The notes: generated by a model from the letters alone, not told the origin. 5,580 nucleotides of DNA from Methanosarcinaceae archaeon (GCA_030655675.1 JAUSPM010000078.1:1-5580), one strand, 5' to 3'; shown: positions 1 through 5,523, counted from the first letter of the stretch. Program-made: numbers and translations.

Positions 1-553
1 AGATATGTTCAAGCCCGCTTCCTCCGATCGGTTTGAATGCGCCTGAACCGATGTCAGTGTAAACCTGGTTGGTAATTACCACGATCATGTTATGTTTGCG
101 CGCAAGACTGTGCAGCAAGCCGATCTGGTTGGAAAGTTCGCGGCGGGTCCTGATGCTTGAATCCTCGTCGCCCAGTTCAAACCTGTAGTATGCGGTCGCA
201 GAGTCCACTATAACTAAACCGATGTTCTCGCCGGCAAGTTTTTCGATCTCTTTTACGGCAGCATATTGTTCTTCAAAATTATGGGGTTCAAAAATAAGAA
301 TTTGCTGTGCTATCTCTTTTGCATTCTCACCTGCGATCTGTCTGAACCTGTCAGGTGAGACGCTTTCAGTATCTATAAAAATAACCTTTTTGCCACGTTT
401 CACACATTCAACGGCAAGTTGAATGCAAATGTTCGTTTTTCCGCTGCCGGCTTCTCCAAATATCTGGGTTACAACTCCTGTTTCGAATCCGCCTCCAAGG
501 AGTTCATCAAGCGGCTGGCATCCGGATGGTAGTTGTGCGTTTATCTTGTACAC
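1..553 (-). CDS. radB: DNA repair and recombination protein RadB (N-terminal 184 codons, cut by window edge)
   Basis: RadB is the short euryarchaeal paralogue of RadA/Rad51. It binds DNA and nucleotide and is thought to assist RadA in homologous recombination rather than to catalyse strand exchange itself. The translated minus strand shows the RecA-type core: LLGGGFETG just before a Walker A motif GEAGSGKT (residues 33-40), a FIDTE strand (59-63), Walker B LVIVD (113-117) and a late TNQV motif (161-164), followed by GGSGLEH at the edge. There is no N-terminal helix-hairpin-helix domain, which separates RadB from RadA. I place the start at the GTG at 553: an in-frame TAA lies a few codons upstream and no ATG intervenes; the purine stretch GAGGTG overlaps this GTG, so the ribosome site is poor or absent. 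The family is usually about 220-240 residues, so roughly 40-50 C-terminal residues lie beyond position 1. It is transcribed divergently from the nrd operon. Identity is secure; the exact start is less so. Confidence 0.93.
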   Translation of the reverse strand, partial: MYKINAQLPSGCQPLDELLGGGFETGVVTQIFGEAGSGKTNICIQLAVECVKRGKKVIFIDTESVSPDRFRQIAGENAKEIAQQILIFEPHNFEEQYAAVKEIEKLAGENIGLVIVDSATAYYRFELGDEDSSIRTRRELSNQIGLLHSLARKHNMIVVITNQVYTDIGSGAFKPIGGSGLEHI

Positions 554-607
554 CTCTTGTTTTGGAGTTATCTGTTATAATGAAGATTAAGATATACATC
601 TTTTGGC

Positions 608-619
608 AATTTTTATATG
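608..619 (-). promoter_or_regulatory. Candidate radB TATA box
   Basis: Read on the minus strand this is CATATAAAAATT, a good match to the archaeal TATA box. With the usual spacing of about 25 bp from box centre to start, transcription would begin near 588 and give a leader of roughly 35 nt before the GTG at 553. The palindrome at 620-635 lies directly upstream, in the position of the TFB recognition element, where a bound protein could block or help TFB/TBP assembly. Inferred from sequence only. Confidence 0.5.
610..619 (+). promoter_or_regulatory. Candidate TATA box for nrdHDG (rightward)
   Basis: TTTTTATATG on the plus strand closely resembles the TTTTATATG found before the lipoprotein gene at 4301-4309, and both are followed by TT. 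Transcription would begin near 640, placing the palindrome at 620-635 between the box and the start, and the second site at 663-678 just downstream of the start. It shares its base pairs with the candidate radB TATA box on the other strand. The alternative rightward boxes at 742-780 are also plausible, so the assignment is tentative. Confidence 0.35.
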
Positions 620-635
620 TTACCATATATGGTAA
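620..635. promoter_or_regulatory. 16-bp perfect palindrome, candidate NrdR-box-like operator (site 1)
   Basis: TTACCATATATGGTAA reads the same on both strands over all 16 positions. A 14-base stretch TGTTACCATATATG starting at 618 recurs at 661, and the 12-bp core ACCATATATGGT recurs at 5245-5256. The bacterial NrdR box consensus, as I recall it, is acaCwAtATaTwGtgt, also a 16-bp palindrome; the two share an AC-n-ATATAT-n-GT core. The site lies between two promoters, one of them of a ribonucleotide reductase operon. That it is an operator is inference; which protein binds it is unknown. Confidence 0.6.
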
Positions 636-662
636 TAATCGTGTGGATTGCATGTGCGTTTG

Positions 663-678
663 TTACCATATATGATTA
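663..678. promoter_or_regulatory. Second, imperfect copy of the palindrome (site 2)
   Basis: TTACCATATATGATTA matches site 1 at 14 of 16 positions; the left half is intact and the right half is degenerate. The start-to-start distance is 43 bp, close to four turns of B-DNA, so proteins bound at both sites would lie on the same face of the helix. Paired boxes separated by whole helical turns are also typical of NrdR-controlled promoters in bacteria. Confidence 0.5.
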
Positions 679-783
679 TACATAGAAAAATATGTTATAC
701 AAACGTGGAATTGAAAAGCCTTATTAACTCTAATTACGTAGTATAATTTACAATCAGAGGATTATATTCACATTATAATTAAT

Positions 784-823
784 GGCGACTGGGTACGTTT
801 TTATCAGACCGTGTCCACTCGCC
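784..823 (+). ncRNA. Long hairpin in the nrdHDG leader
   Basis: Bases 784-797 pair with 810-823: GGCGA with TCGCC, then one C-C mismatch, then TGGGTACG with CGTGTCCA including two G-U pairs. This leaves a 12-base loop (798-809) starting with five T. Thirteen of fourteen positions pair, strongly GC-rich in an AT-rich spacer, and it lies on the transcript of the nrd operon for most possible start sites. The T-run is in the loop rather than after the stem, so it is not an ordinary intrinsic terminator. A regulatory RNA element or protein-binding site is possible; it matches no riboswitch class I recognise. Confidence 0.45.
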
Positions 824-824
824 C

Positions 825-874
825 CTCCTTTTGTGGTTTATTATTTTAAAAAAAATTATTTAACTTAAAAGGTG
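825..874 (+). promoter_or_regulatory. Possible ribosome-binding-site-sequestering pairing before nrdH
   Basis: CCTTTT at 827-832 is complementary to AAAAGG at 867-872, the ribosome binding site of nrdH, and a C825-G874 pair can follow after a mismatch. The loop between is 34 nt of almost pure A/T. The tract begins just after the hairpin at 784-823, so the two stems could stack. CTCCTTTT (825-832) is also an exact 8-base complement of AAAAGGAG (1151-1158), the nrdD ribosome binding site. Six continuous pairs are a modest stem, so this may be chance. Confidence 0.25.
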
Positions 875-880
875 CGAATC

Positions 881-1132
881 ATGTCTGGAATCATAGTATA
901 CACAACCCAAACTTGCCCGAAATGCGAGTTGCTGAAAAATGTATTGAAATCAAATAATGTATCTTTTGATGTGGCTGATATGTCCACTGCAGAGTCATTG
1001 ACAGAATTGCGGGTAAATGGTGTATTTACGGTAACAGCGCCTGTTTTACAGATCGGTGATAACTTTTTGGAGTATGAGGCTCTTTTCAATGGAGCTGAAG
1101 TGAATCTTGACGCACTGAGTGATATCTTATAG
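881..1132 (+). CDS. nrdH: NrdH-like redoxin (glutaredoxin/thioredoxin-fold reductant of class III RNR)
   Basis: This 83-residue protein is a small redoxin that should pass electrons by dithiol-disulfide exchange to the anaerobic ribonucleotide reductase encoded next to it. It starts with a beta strand (GIIVYTT) leading into the active-site CPKC (Cys12 and Cys15), and TAPVL with Pro54 fits the cis-proline loop that faces the active site in this fold. The length fits the NrdH/glutaredoxin family. I choose ATG 881, not GTG 872: AAAAGGTG at 867-874 is a good ribosome binding site for 881, with about 6 nt of spacing, but overlaps the GTG, and the product then starts right at the first strand. nrdD follows after 35 bp, indicating one operon. 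In Methanosarcina barkeri the corresponding NrdH in the RNR operon is known to be reduced by a ferredoxin:disulfide reductase; the same route is inferred here. Confidence 0.88.
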   Translation: MSGIIVYTTQTCPKCELLKNVLKSNNVSFDVADMSTAESLTELRVNGVFTVTAPVLQIGDNFLEYEALFNGAEVNLDALSDIL

Positions 1133-1153
1133 TATTTTACAATTATAAAAAAA

Positions 1154-1158
1154 AGGAG
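1154..1158 (+). promoter_or_regulatory. Ribosome binding site of nrdD
   Basis: AGGAG, preceded by a run of A, lies 9 nt before the ATG at 1168. It is the strongest ribosome binding site in the operon and fixes the nrdD start. Confidence 0.8.
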
Positions 1159-1167
1159 CCGGGTAAT

Positions 1168-3471
1168 ATGAGCAAAGGGGACAATGATCCATTCACAGAG
1201 CACCATGCTGTGCAAAAAACACTTGACGGACAATCGATCTCGACCATGCCCAAGGTGCGCACAACAGATGGCCACATGGTCGACTGGGATAAGAATGTAG
1301 TTGTGGAACAACTTGTAAAGGAAACCGTACTCAGTGAGCAGTTCTACAACAAGCCGGCAATTACACGAGAATATGCCAGGGAAATTGCAAAAGAAACAGA
1401 AAAACGAATTCGAGGCATGGACTTAAAGTTCCTGTCAGGTCCACTGGTTCGTGAGATCGTTAACATAGTACTTCTTGAGCGCGGGCATGTCGAATGGCGT
1501 AATATCTCAACGCGTGTTGGTACTCCTGTTTATGATGCATACAGGATAGATATAGGCACAGGATTTGAAGCAAAGGATAATGCCAACCTGCAGGAGAATG
1601 CAGAAACATCCCACAAGAAGAAAGCGGATAAGATCTCCAAAGAACAGTACTTGCTTCTGTTGCCTCCAAAACTTGCTGACCTTCACCTCAATGGTGATAT
1701 TCATATTCACGACCTTGAGTATCTCGGAACCCGCGCGTTCTGCCAGGACTGGGATCTTAGGTATTTCTTCTACTACGGACTCATGCCTGACGGTTCAGGC
1801 ACAAAAGCAAGTGTAGCAGGCCCTGCAATGAAGGCAGAAGTTGCTATCCTGCATGCGGTAAAGGCACTTGGAAGCGCGCAGACCAACTTTGCGGGCGGAC
1901 AGGGGTTCTATAATTTCCTTACGTTTATGGCTCCATACTTTGAGGGGATGGAGTATCCCGAGATCGAACAGCTCATGCAGATGTTCGTCTACGAGATGAC
2001 TCAGATGATGGTTGCTAGAGGTGGTCAGCTTGTTTTCTCTTCAGTACAATTGTCTCCAGGTGTTCCAAAACTCTGGAAAGACAAGCCTGTTGTTTACAAG
2101 GGGCGTGTATGGAATGGAGAACAAGCTGAACTCCGAACCTATGATAATTTTGAGCGCGAGGTGAGACTCGGGTTCAAGGCCATCATGAATGTTATGATGA
2201 AGGGTGATTACTGGGGTAAACCATTCAATTTCCCGAAACCTGAGATCTCTATCGAGCCTGACTTTATGCAGGAAGATGAGAATTTCAACCGTGCAAATCC
2301 TGAACTTCCTACTTATGATGAACTCTATACACTGTCATTCGATCTTGCTGCAAAATACGGTACACCGTATTTCGATAACCAATTGCCGGCATACAGGAGC
2401 GCAGGCGAAGGTATCTCATGTTACCAGTGCTGTGCATACCAGTTCTCTGCAACTGCTGAAGATGATTCACATTTCGATGATAAGTTATATTTCAAGGATG
2501 GGATGCACTTCTCTATGGGTTCATGGCAGGTTGTTTCACTTAATTGCCCAAGGGCTGCATATAGGGCAAAAGGGGACGACCAGAAGCTGTTCGCAGAACT
2601 TAAACACATGATGGACCAGAGTATTGATGTGTTCAAGACCAAGCGTTACTGGATGGAGAATATCATAAAAAGCGGCAGGATGCCGTTTGCGACCCAGCAG
2701 CCAAAGGATCCCATCACAGGTAAGCGCGGTGCGATTGCTGTGGATCTGGAAGCTCTTGTTTATACAATTGGTATTATTGGTCTCAACGAGCTTGTACAGC
2801 ACCACACAGGTGCGCAGATGCATGAATCCAAGGATTCATTCAAACTCGCGGTTCGTGCAATGACCGAAATGGAAATGTATGCGCGGGAATTGGGGCAGAA
2901 GTATAGTATTGAGATTGCTCTTGCAAGGACCCCTGCTGAAACAACATGCCAGAGATTTGCAGTGTCTGATCTTCTGCATGATGAATTTGCTGAGTTTGCT
3001 GGAAATGTTGTCAAGGGTGATATTGAGGGTGCAAGAAAGCTGGTAAAGGAAACTCGTGATCTTCCGGTCTATTATACCAATGGAACTCATGCACCGCCCG
3101 GGGCAAATATCTCTATCGTTGATAGGATCAATATTGAGCAGACCTTCTTCCCGATCGTGGATGGTGGGAATATCCTCCATATCTGGATGGGCGAAGGACA
3201 CCCTGATTCAAAGGGTTTGAAGGAATTTGCGATGAACCTTGCAAGGAATACACAAGTAGGATACTTTGCGTTCACGAAGGATATGACTGTGTGTATGAAC
3301 GATTTCCATGTCGAGTCAGGACTTAAAGAGGAATGTTCAAATTGCGGTTCCGATAATATCGAGCACCTTTCAAGAGTCACAGGTTATATTCAGGCTGTGG
3401 ATGGCTGGAATGCCGGAAAAAAACAGGAACTTAAAGACCGCATGCGATATAATGCGGCTGACATGACGTGA
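1168..3471 (+). CDS. nrdD: Anaerobic (class III) ribonucleoside-triphosphate reductase, glycyl radical enzyme
   Basis: NrdD converts ribonucleoside triphosphates to deoxyribonucleotides in anaerobic cells using a stable glycyl radical. The 767-residue product has an N-terminal ATP-cone (about 29-120), the allosteric dATP/ATP switch, followed by the catalytic ten-stranded barrel with IHIHDLEYL. Cys192 in AFCQDWD aligns by context with E. coli Cys79, and the thiyl-radical cysteine should be within the C418-Y-Q-C421-C422 cluster. The glycyl radical motif is RVTGY with Gly739, 28 residues from the C-terminus, as expected. The extra active-site cysteines fit the methanogen subtype that takes electrons from NrdH rather than from formate. 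The C-terminal metal site is unusual: C709-M-N-D712 and C723-S-N-C726 give three cysteines, not the four of E. coli NrdD. It lies between nrdH and nrdG, 26 bp before the latter. A strong ribosome binding site supports the start. Confidence 0.97.
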   Translation: MSKGDNDPFTEHHAVQKTLDGQSISTMPKVRTTDGHMVDWDKNVVVEQLVKETVLSEQFYNKPAITREYAREIAKETEKRIRGMDLKFLSGPLVREIVNIVLLERGHVEWRNISTRVGTPVYDAYRIDIGTGFEAKDNANLQENAETSHKKKADKISKEQYLLLLPPKLADLHLNGDIHIHDLEYLGTRAFCQDWDLRYFFYYGLMPDGSGTKASVAGPAMKAEVAILHAVKALGSAQTNFAGGQGFYNFLTFMAPYFEGMEYPEIEQLMQMFVYEMTQMMVARGGQLVFSSVQLSPGVPKLWKDKPVVYKGRVWNGEQAELRTYDNFEREVRLGFKAIMNVMMKGDYWGKPFNFPKPEISIEPDFMQEDENFNRANPELPTYDELYTLSFDLAAKYGTPYFDNQLPAYRSAGEGISCYQCCAYQFSATAEDDSHFDDKLYFKDGMHFSMGSWQVVSLNCPRAAYRAKGDDQKLFAELKHMMDQSIDVFKTKRYWMENIIKSGRMPFATQQPKDPITGKRGAIAVDLEALVYTIGIIGLNELVQHHTGAQMHESKDSFKLAVRAMTEMEMYARELGQKYSIEIALARTPAETTCQRFAVSDLLHDEFAEFAGNVVKGDIEGARKLVKETRDLPVYYTNGTHAPPGANISIVDRINIEQTFFPIVDGGNILHIWMGEGHPDSKGLKEFAMNLARNTQVGYFAFTKDMTVCMNDFHVESGLKEECSNCGSDNIEHLSRVTGYIQAVDGWNAGKKQELKDRMRYNAADMT

Positions 3472-3497
3472 TGTGAATAATTATTTCAAGGGATTGG

Positions 3498-4280
3498 ATG
3501 AAAGTAAATTATGGACTGACCATCCCGATCTCAACTGTTGATTGGCACGGTAGGGTGTCAATCTCTATTTTTTTCAGGGCTTGCCCTTTCAGGTGTCCGT
3601 ATTGTCACAATTATAAATATCTGTCCGATCCTGATATTATTGATACGGCAGAGATCGAGAAGGATATTATTAAGTCAAAACCTTTTGTGAGCAGTGTCCT
3701 GTTCTCGGGAGGTGAGCCACTTATGCAAATAGGTGCACTGAAACATCTTGCTGCGTTCGCTAAAAAGAATGGGGTGCTTGTCGGCATCCATACCAATGGT
3801 TTTTATCCCGATCGTGCGGCTGAACTGATTGCGGAAGGTTTGGTTGATAAGTTCTTTATTGATGTGAAAGCCTCACCGGATGATGTGGAGCTGTATGGCA
3901 AAGTCGTGGGTTATGGCGAGTATGAGGGAGTAGTTGGTACGCCGGAAGAGATTGTGGATCGTGTGACGAGAACGGTTGATATTGTTGCTGCGAGTGATGT
4001 TGAACTTGAGATAAGGACTACTGTGATACGTGGGCTTATTGGCAATGCCGATGAAGTTTCAATGATCGCCAAATGGGTTGCCGAACATGTCACCGATAAG
4101 GATATTCCTTATGTTATCCAGCAAGGTCTTCCTATAAATGCAATGCGTGAAAGCCTGCGCGAAACCTTGCCTTTTGACAGGGATGAGATTTTGGAACTTG
4201 CAGGGCATGCGCATGAATTTTGGGATAATATCTGGATCCGTGTGAAGGATTACGGTAATGAGAAGGTTAAGTTCGAATAG
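3498..4280 (+). CDS. nrdG: Anaerobic RNR activating enzyme, radical SAM family
   Basis: This protein should generate the glycyl radical on Gly739 of NrdD. It reductively cleaves S-adenosylmethionine with a 4Fe-4S cluster to form a 5'-deoxyadenosyl radical. The cluster motif is CxxxCxxC at Cys29, Cys33 and Cys36 (CPFRCPYC), preceded by ISIFFRA. SGGEP at 70-74 contacts the methionine part of SAM, and HTNGF and FIDVKAS are further strands typical of the radical SAM barrel. At 260 residues it is much longer than E. coli NrdG (about 154) and resembles the longer archaeal and clostridial NrdG2/PflA-like activases. It could be mistaken for a pyruvate formate-lyase activase, but its place 26 bp after nrdD, with no other glycyl radical enzyme near, argues for NrdG. 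AAGGGA at 3488-3493 serves as ribosome binding site with a short spacing of 4 nt. Confidence 0.93.
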   Translation: MKVNYGLTIPISTVDWHGRVSISIFFRACPFRCPYCHNYKYLSDPDIIDTAEIEKDIIKSKPFVSSVLFSGGEPLMQIGALKHLAAFAKKNGVLVGIHTNGFYPDRAAELIAEGLVDKFFIDVKASPDDVELYGKVVGYGEYEGVVGTPEEIVDRVTRTVDIVAASDVELEIRTTVIRGLIGNADEVSMIAKWVAEHVTDKDIPYVIQQGLPINAMRESLRETLPFDRDEILELAGHAHEFWDNIWIRVKDYGNEKVKFE

Positions 4281-4287
4281 ATTCGAA
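4272..4287. repeat. Short palindrome across the nrdG stop codon
   Basis: TTCGAAT and ATTCGAA flank a central AG and overlap the TAG stop at 4278-4280. A 2-base loop is too tight for an ordinary RNA hairpin, though opening one or two pairs would permit it. A T-rich stretch (CTTTTATATG) follows at 4300. It may contribute to ending the nrd transcript, or be chance. Confidence 0.25.
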
Positions 4288-4300
4288 GCTTAGAAATGTC

Positions 4301-4309
4301 TTTTATATG
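4301..4309 (+). promoter_or_regulatory. Candidate TATA box for the DUF4349 lipoprotein gene
   Basis: TTTTATATG lies about 74 bp before the chosen start at 4379. Transcription would begin near 4330, giving a leader of about 45-50 nt, typical for a separately transcribed methanogen gene. It resembles the TTTTTATATG element at 610-619. Confidence 0.5.
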
Positions 4310-4322
4310 TTCGTTGAGTAGC

Positions 4323-4350
4323 ATTAATTACAGTAATTTACGTAATTAAT
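4323..4350. promoter_or_regulatory. Inverted repeat at the predicted transcription start of the lipoprotein gene
   Basis: ATTAATTAC (4323-4331) and GTAATTAAT (4342-4350) are perfect 9-bp inverted copies with a 10-bp centre, and the centre creates two smaller palindromes, TTACAGTAA (4328-4336) and TTACGTAA (4338-4345). It overlaps the expected start of transcription, a common place for archaeal repressor binding. It is AT-rich, so chance symmetry is not excluded. Confidence 0.4.
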
Positions 4351-4378
4351 TAAATACTATTTAATGGAGAGTGCTGAT

Positions 4379-5245
4379 ATGAGGCGAACATATAGTGTAT
4401 TTGTTTTGATCTTTTTAGTGTTTGGAATACTGGCATCCGGCTGTGTGAGTCAGGAAACAGGTGTGAGGACACAGTCTACCGGGTATAATGATGTTGCAGA
4501 TGAATATTCTTTGGCAGATAGCAAAAGTGCATATCCTGCAGAAGCCGGTTTTTCGGATAATTCATACGATGAAGCAGTTGAAGAGTCGATCGAGAGAAAG
4601 GTGATATCAACTGCGGATCTGGCTATTAAGGTTGATGATTCTGCAGCTGCGATAGATGAGATCATAAAAATTACAGAGGCAGCAGGCGGTTTTGTTTCAA
4701 GTTCATCGGTGTATGATAGTTACTATGAGGGTGACCAAAAGGAAGGCTATGCCACAGTAAGAGTGCCGAAGGATGGTTTCACTTCGGTTATAGGTGATAT
4801 CGAGACGCTTGGTGAGGTTACATCGAAGACCATAAGCGGCAGGGATGTTACAGAGGAGTATATTGATCTTAGTGCCCGGCTTGGAAATCTTGAACGACAG
4901 GAAGAACGTCTTGTGGAGATCCTGGCCATGGCGACAACTGTGGAGGAAGTCCTGGATGTTGAGAGGGAACTTGGGCGCATTCGTGGTGAGATCGAGAGTC
5001 TGACTGGCAGGTTGAAGTATCTGAATGATAAAGTTGATCTTTCAACGATCACTGTGCGTGTGAGTGAACCAAGACCAATTACTCAGTCATGGGGTATTCG
5101 GGATGCATTATCGGAATCTGTAGCAGGTTTCATTTCCAGTGTGGCTGCACTGATCGTGTTTGTAGGATATGCACTTCCAATTGTGATATTCTTGATCGTG
5201 ATAGTTGGCGGAATTTTATTCATTAGGAATAGGATCCGTGGATAA
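4379..5245 (+). CDS. DUF4349 family lipoprotein with coiled coil and C-terminal membrane segment
   Basis: A 288-residue envelope protein of unknown function. It has a basic start (MRRTY), a hydrophobic stretch (residues 6-19) and a lipobox ending at Cys22 (LASGC), so it is predicted to be exported and lipid-anchored on the outer face. A low-complexity acidic and Ser/Tyr-rich linker (23-70) leads into the DUF4349 region from about 71: the AIKVDD strand, AAGGFV (101-106), a YATVRVPKDGF segment (124-134), then a charged helical stretch at about 165-217 that looks like a coiled coil, and TITVRVSEP. Residues about 253-283 form one long or two short membrane segments, ending in a basic tail (RNRIRG). 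I place the start at ATG 4379 because GGAG at 4366-4369 is well spaced for it, while it would overlap the ATG at 4364. It has its own candidate promoter, so a link with the nrd operon is not indicated. Confidence 0.85.
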   Translation: MRRTYSVFVLIFLVFGILASGCVSQETGVRTQSTGYNDVADEYSLADSKSAYPAEAGFSDNSYDEAVEESIERKVISTADLAIKVDDSAAAIDEIIKITEAAGGFVSSSSVYDSYYEGDQKEGYATVRVPKDGFTSVIGDIETLGEVTSKTISGRDVTEEYIDLSARLGNLERQEERLVEILAMATTVEEVLDVERELGRIRGEIESLTGRLKYLNDKVDLSTITVRVSEPRPITQSWGIRDALSESVAGFISSVAALIVFVGYALPIVIFLIVIVGGILFIRNRIRG

Positions 5246-5258
5246 CCATATATGGTTT
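5243..5258. promoter_or_regulatory. Third copy of the CCATATATGG palindrome (site 3)
   Basis: TAACCATATATGGTTT contains a perfect 14-bp palindrome (5244-5257) and shares the 12-bp core ACCATATATGGT with site 1 at 622-633. It overlaps the stop codon of the lipoprotein gene, so it can only act on something downstream, perhaps a gene starting after 5580, or be an incidental copy. The T-run at its right end could also help terminate transcription of the lipoprotein gene. Confidence 0.45.
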
Positions 5259-5338
5259 TTAAGGGAATGTGTTCATGATCGATGATGAAGATACGTTGAA
5301 TAAATGAGATTGTTCGATCTTAAACTAAAACAATGCGA

Positions 5339-5352
5339 CCGCCCGCGGGCGG
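5339..5352. repeat. GC-only perfect palindrome
   Basis: CCGCCCGCGGGCGG is a 14-bp perfect palindrome of pure G and C within sequence that is otherwise strongly AT-rich. It may be part of a REP-like element or a protein site. No T-run follows, so it is not a standard intrinsic terminator. Confidence 0.55.
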
Positions 5353-5404
5353 CACGTTCCATACATACTAAATTGAATAATCGAAATCGTTAGCAAACAG
5401 TGTA

Positions 5405-5437
5405 CGAGAAAATCCTCGCTATGCTCGGATTTACTCG
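5405..5437. repeat. Hairpin-forming inverted repeat
   Basis: CGAG (5405-5408) pairs with CTCG (5434-5437); after an A-A mismatch AAATCC (5410-5415) pairs with GGATTT (5427-5432), leaving an 11-base loop (TCGCTATGCTC). Ten of eleven stem positions pair. The look is that of a small REP-type intergenic element. Confidence 0.45.
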
Positions 5438-5440
5438 AAC

Positions 5441-5461
5441 TATATGTTTATAAAACATATA
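5441..5461. repeat. AT-rich inverted repeat
   Basis: TATATGTTT (5441-5449) and AAACATATA (5453-5461) are perfect 9-bp inverted copies with a 3-base loop. It directly follows the hairpin at 5405-5437 and includes TATA-like sequence on both strands, so it could be promoter sequence as well as a structure. Confidence 0.4.
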
Positions 5462-5523
5462 CTATTAAAAATTGTGGAATGCACTAAAAGCAATTGAAAA
5501 TTCGATGTGTATATAGGGTAACG

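Larger units (their letters stand above)
554..880. promoter_or_regulatory. Divergent intergenic regulatory region between radB and nrdHDG
   Basis: This 327-bp gap has no convincing coding sequence on either strand and is AT-rich. It holds two related palindromic sites near the radB side, a TATA-like element readable both ways at 608-619, further TATA-like stretches at 742-750, 761-768 and 773-780, a long hairpin at 784-823 and a pyrimidine tract complementary to the nrdH ribosome binding site. These parts are listed separately. Which TATA-like element serves the nrd operon cannot be decided by eye: use of the first would give a leader of about 240 nt, use of the later ones a leader of about 80-110 nt. 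Confidence 0.75.

Noticed and set aside
222..422. Rightward open frame of 66 codons
   Set aside because: It is the opposite strand of radB, which has clear Walker motifs in the minus frame; the product is a low-information Ser/Cys-rich shadow with no ribosome binding site.
676..701. Direct repeat TTATACA at 676-682 and 695-701
   Set aside because: Seven bases in AT-rich DNA are expected by chance and do not match the palindrome family.
784..823. Intrinsic terminator before nrdH
   Set aside because: The T-run is in the loop, and what follows the stem is C-rich; the element precedes its operon rather than ending a gene, since radB runs the other way.
872..880. GTG 872 as start of nrdH
   Set aside because: The ribosome binding site AAAAGGTG overlaps this GTG; ATG 881 has proper spacing and gives the expected N-terminal strand of the redoxin fold.
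865..1311. Leftward open frame of 148 codons across nrdH and the nrdD start
   Set aside because: It is antisense to two well-supported genes, shows no recognisable domain, and would cross the nrdH-nrdD junction and both ribosome binding sites.
4364..4378. ATG 4364 as start of the lipoprotein
   Set aside because: Its G is part of the GGAG ribosome site used by ATG 4379, and the later start gives a normal basic signal-peptide N-terminus.
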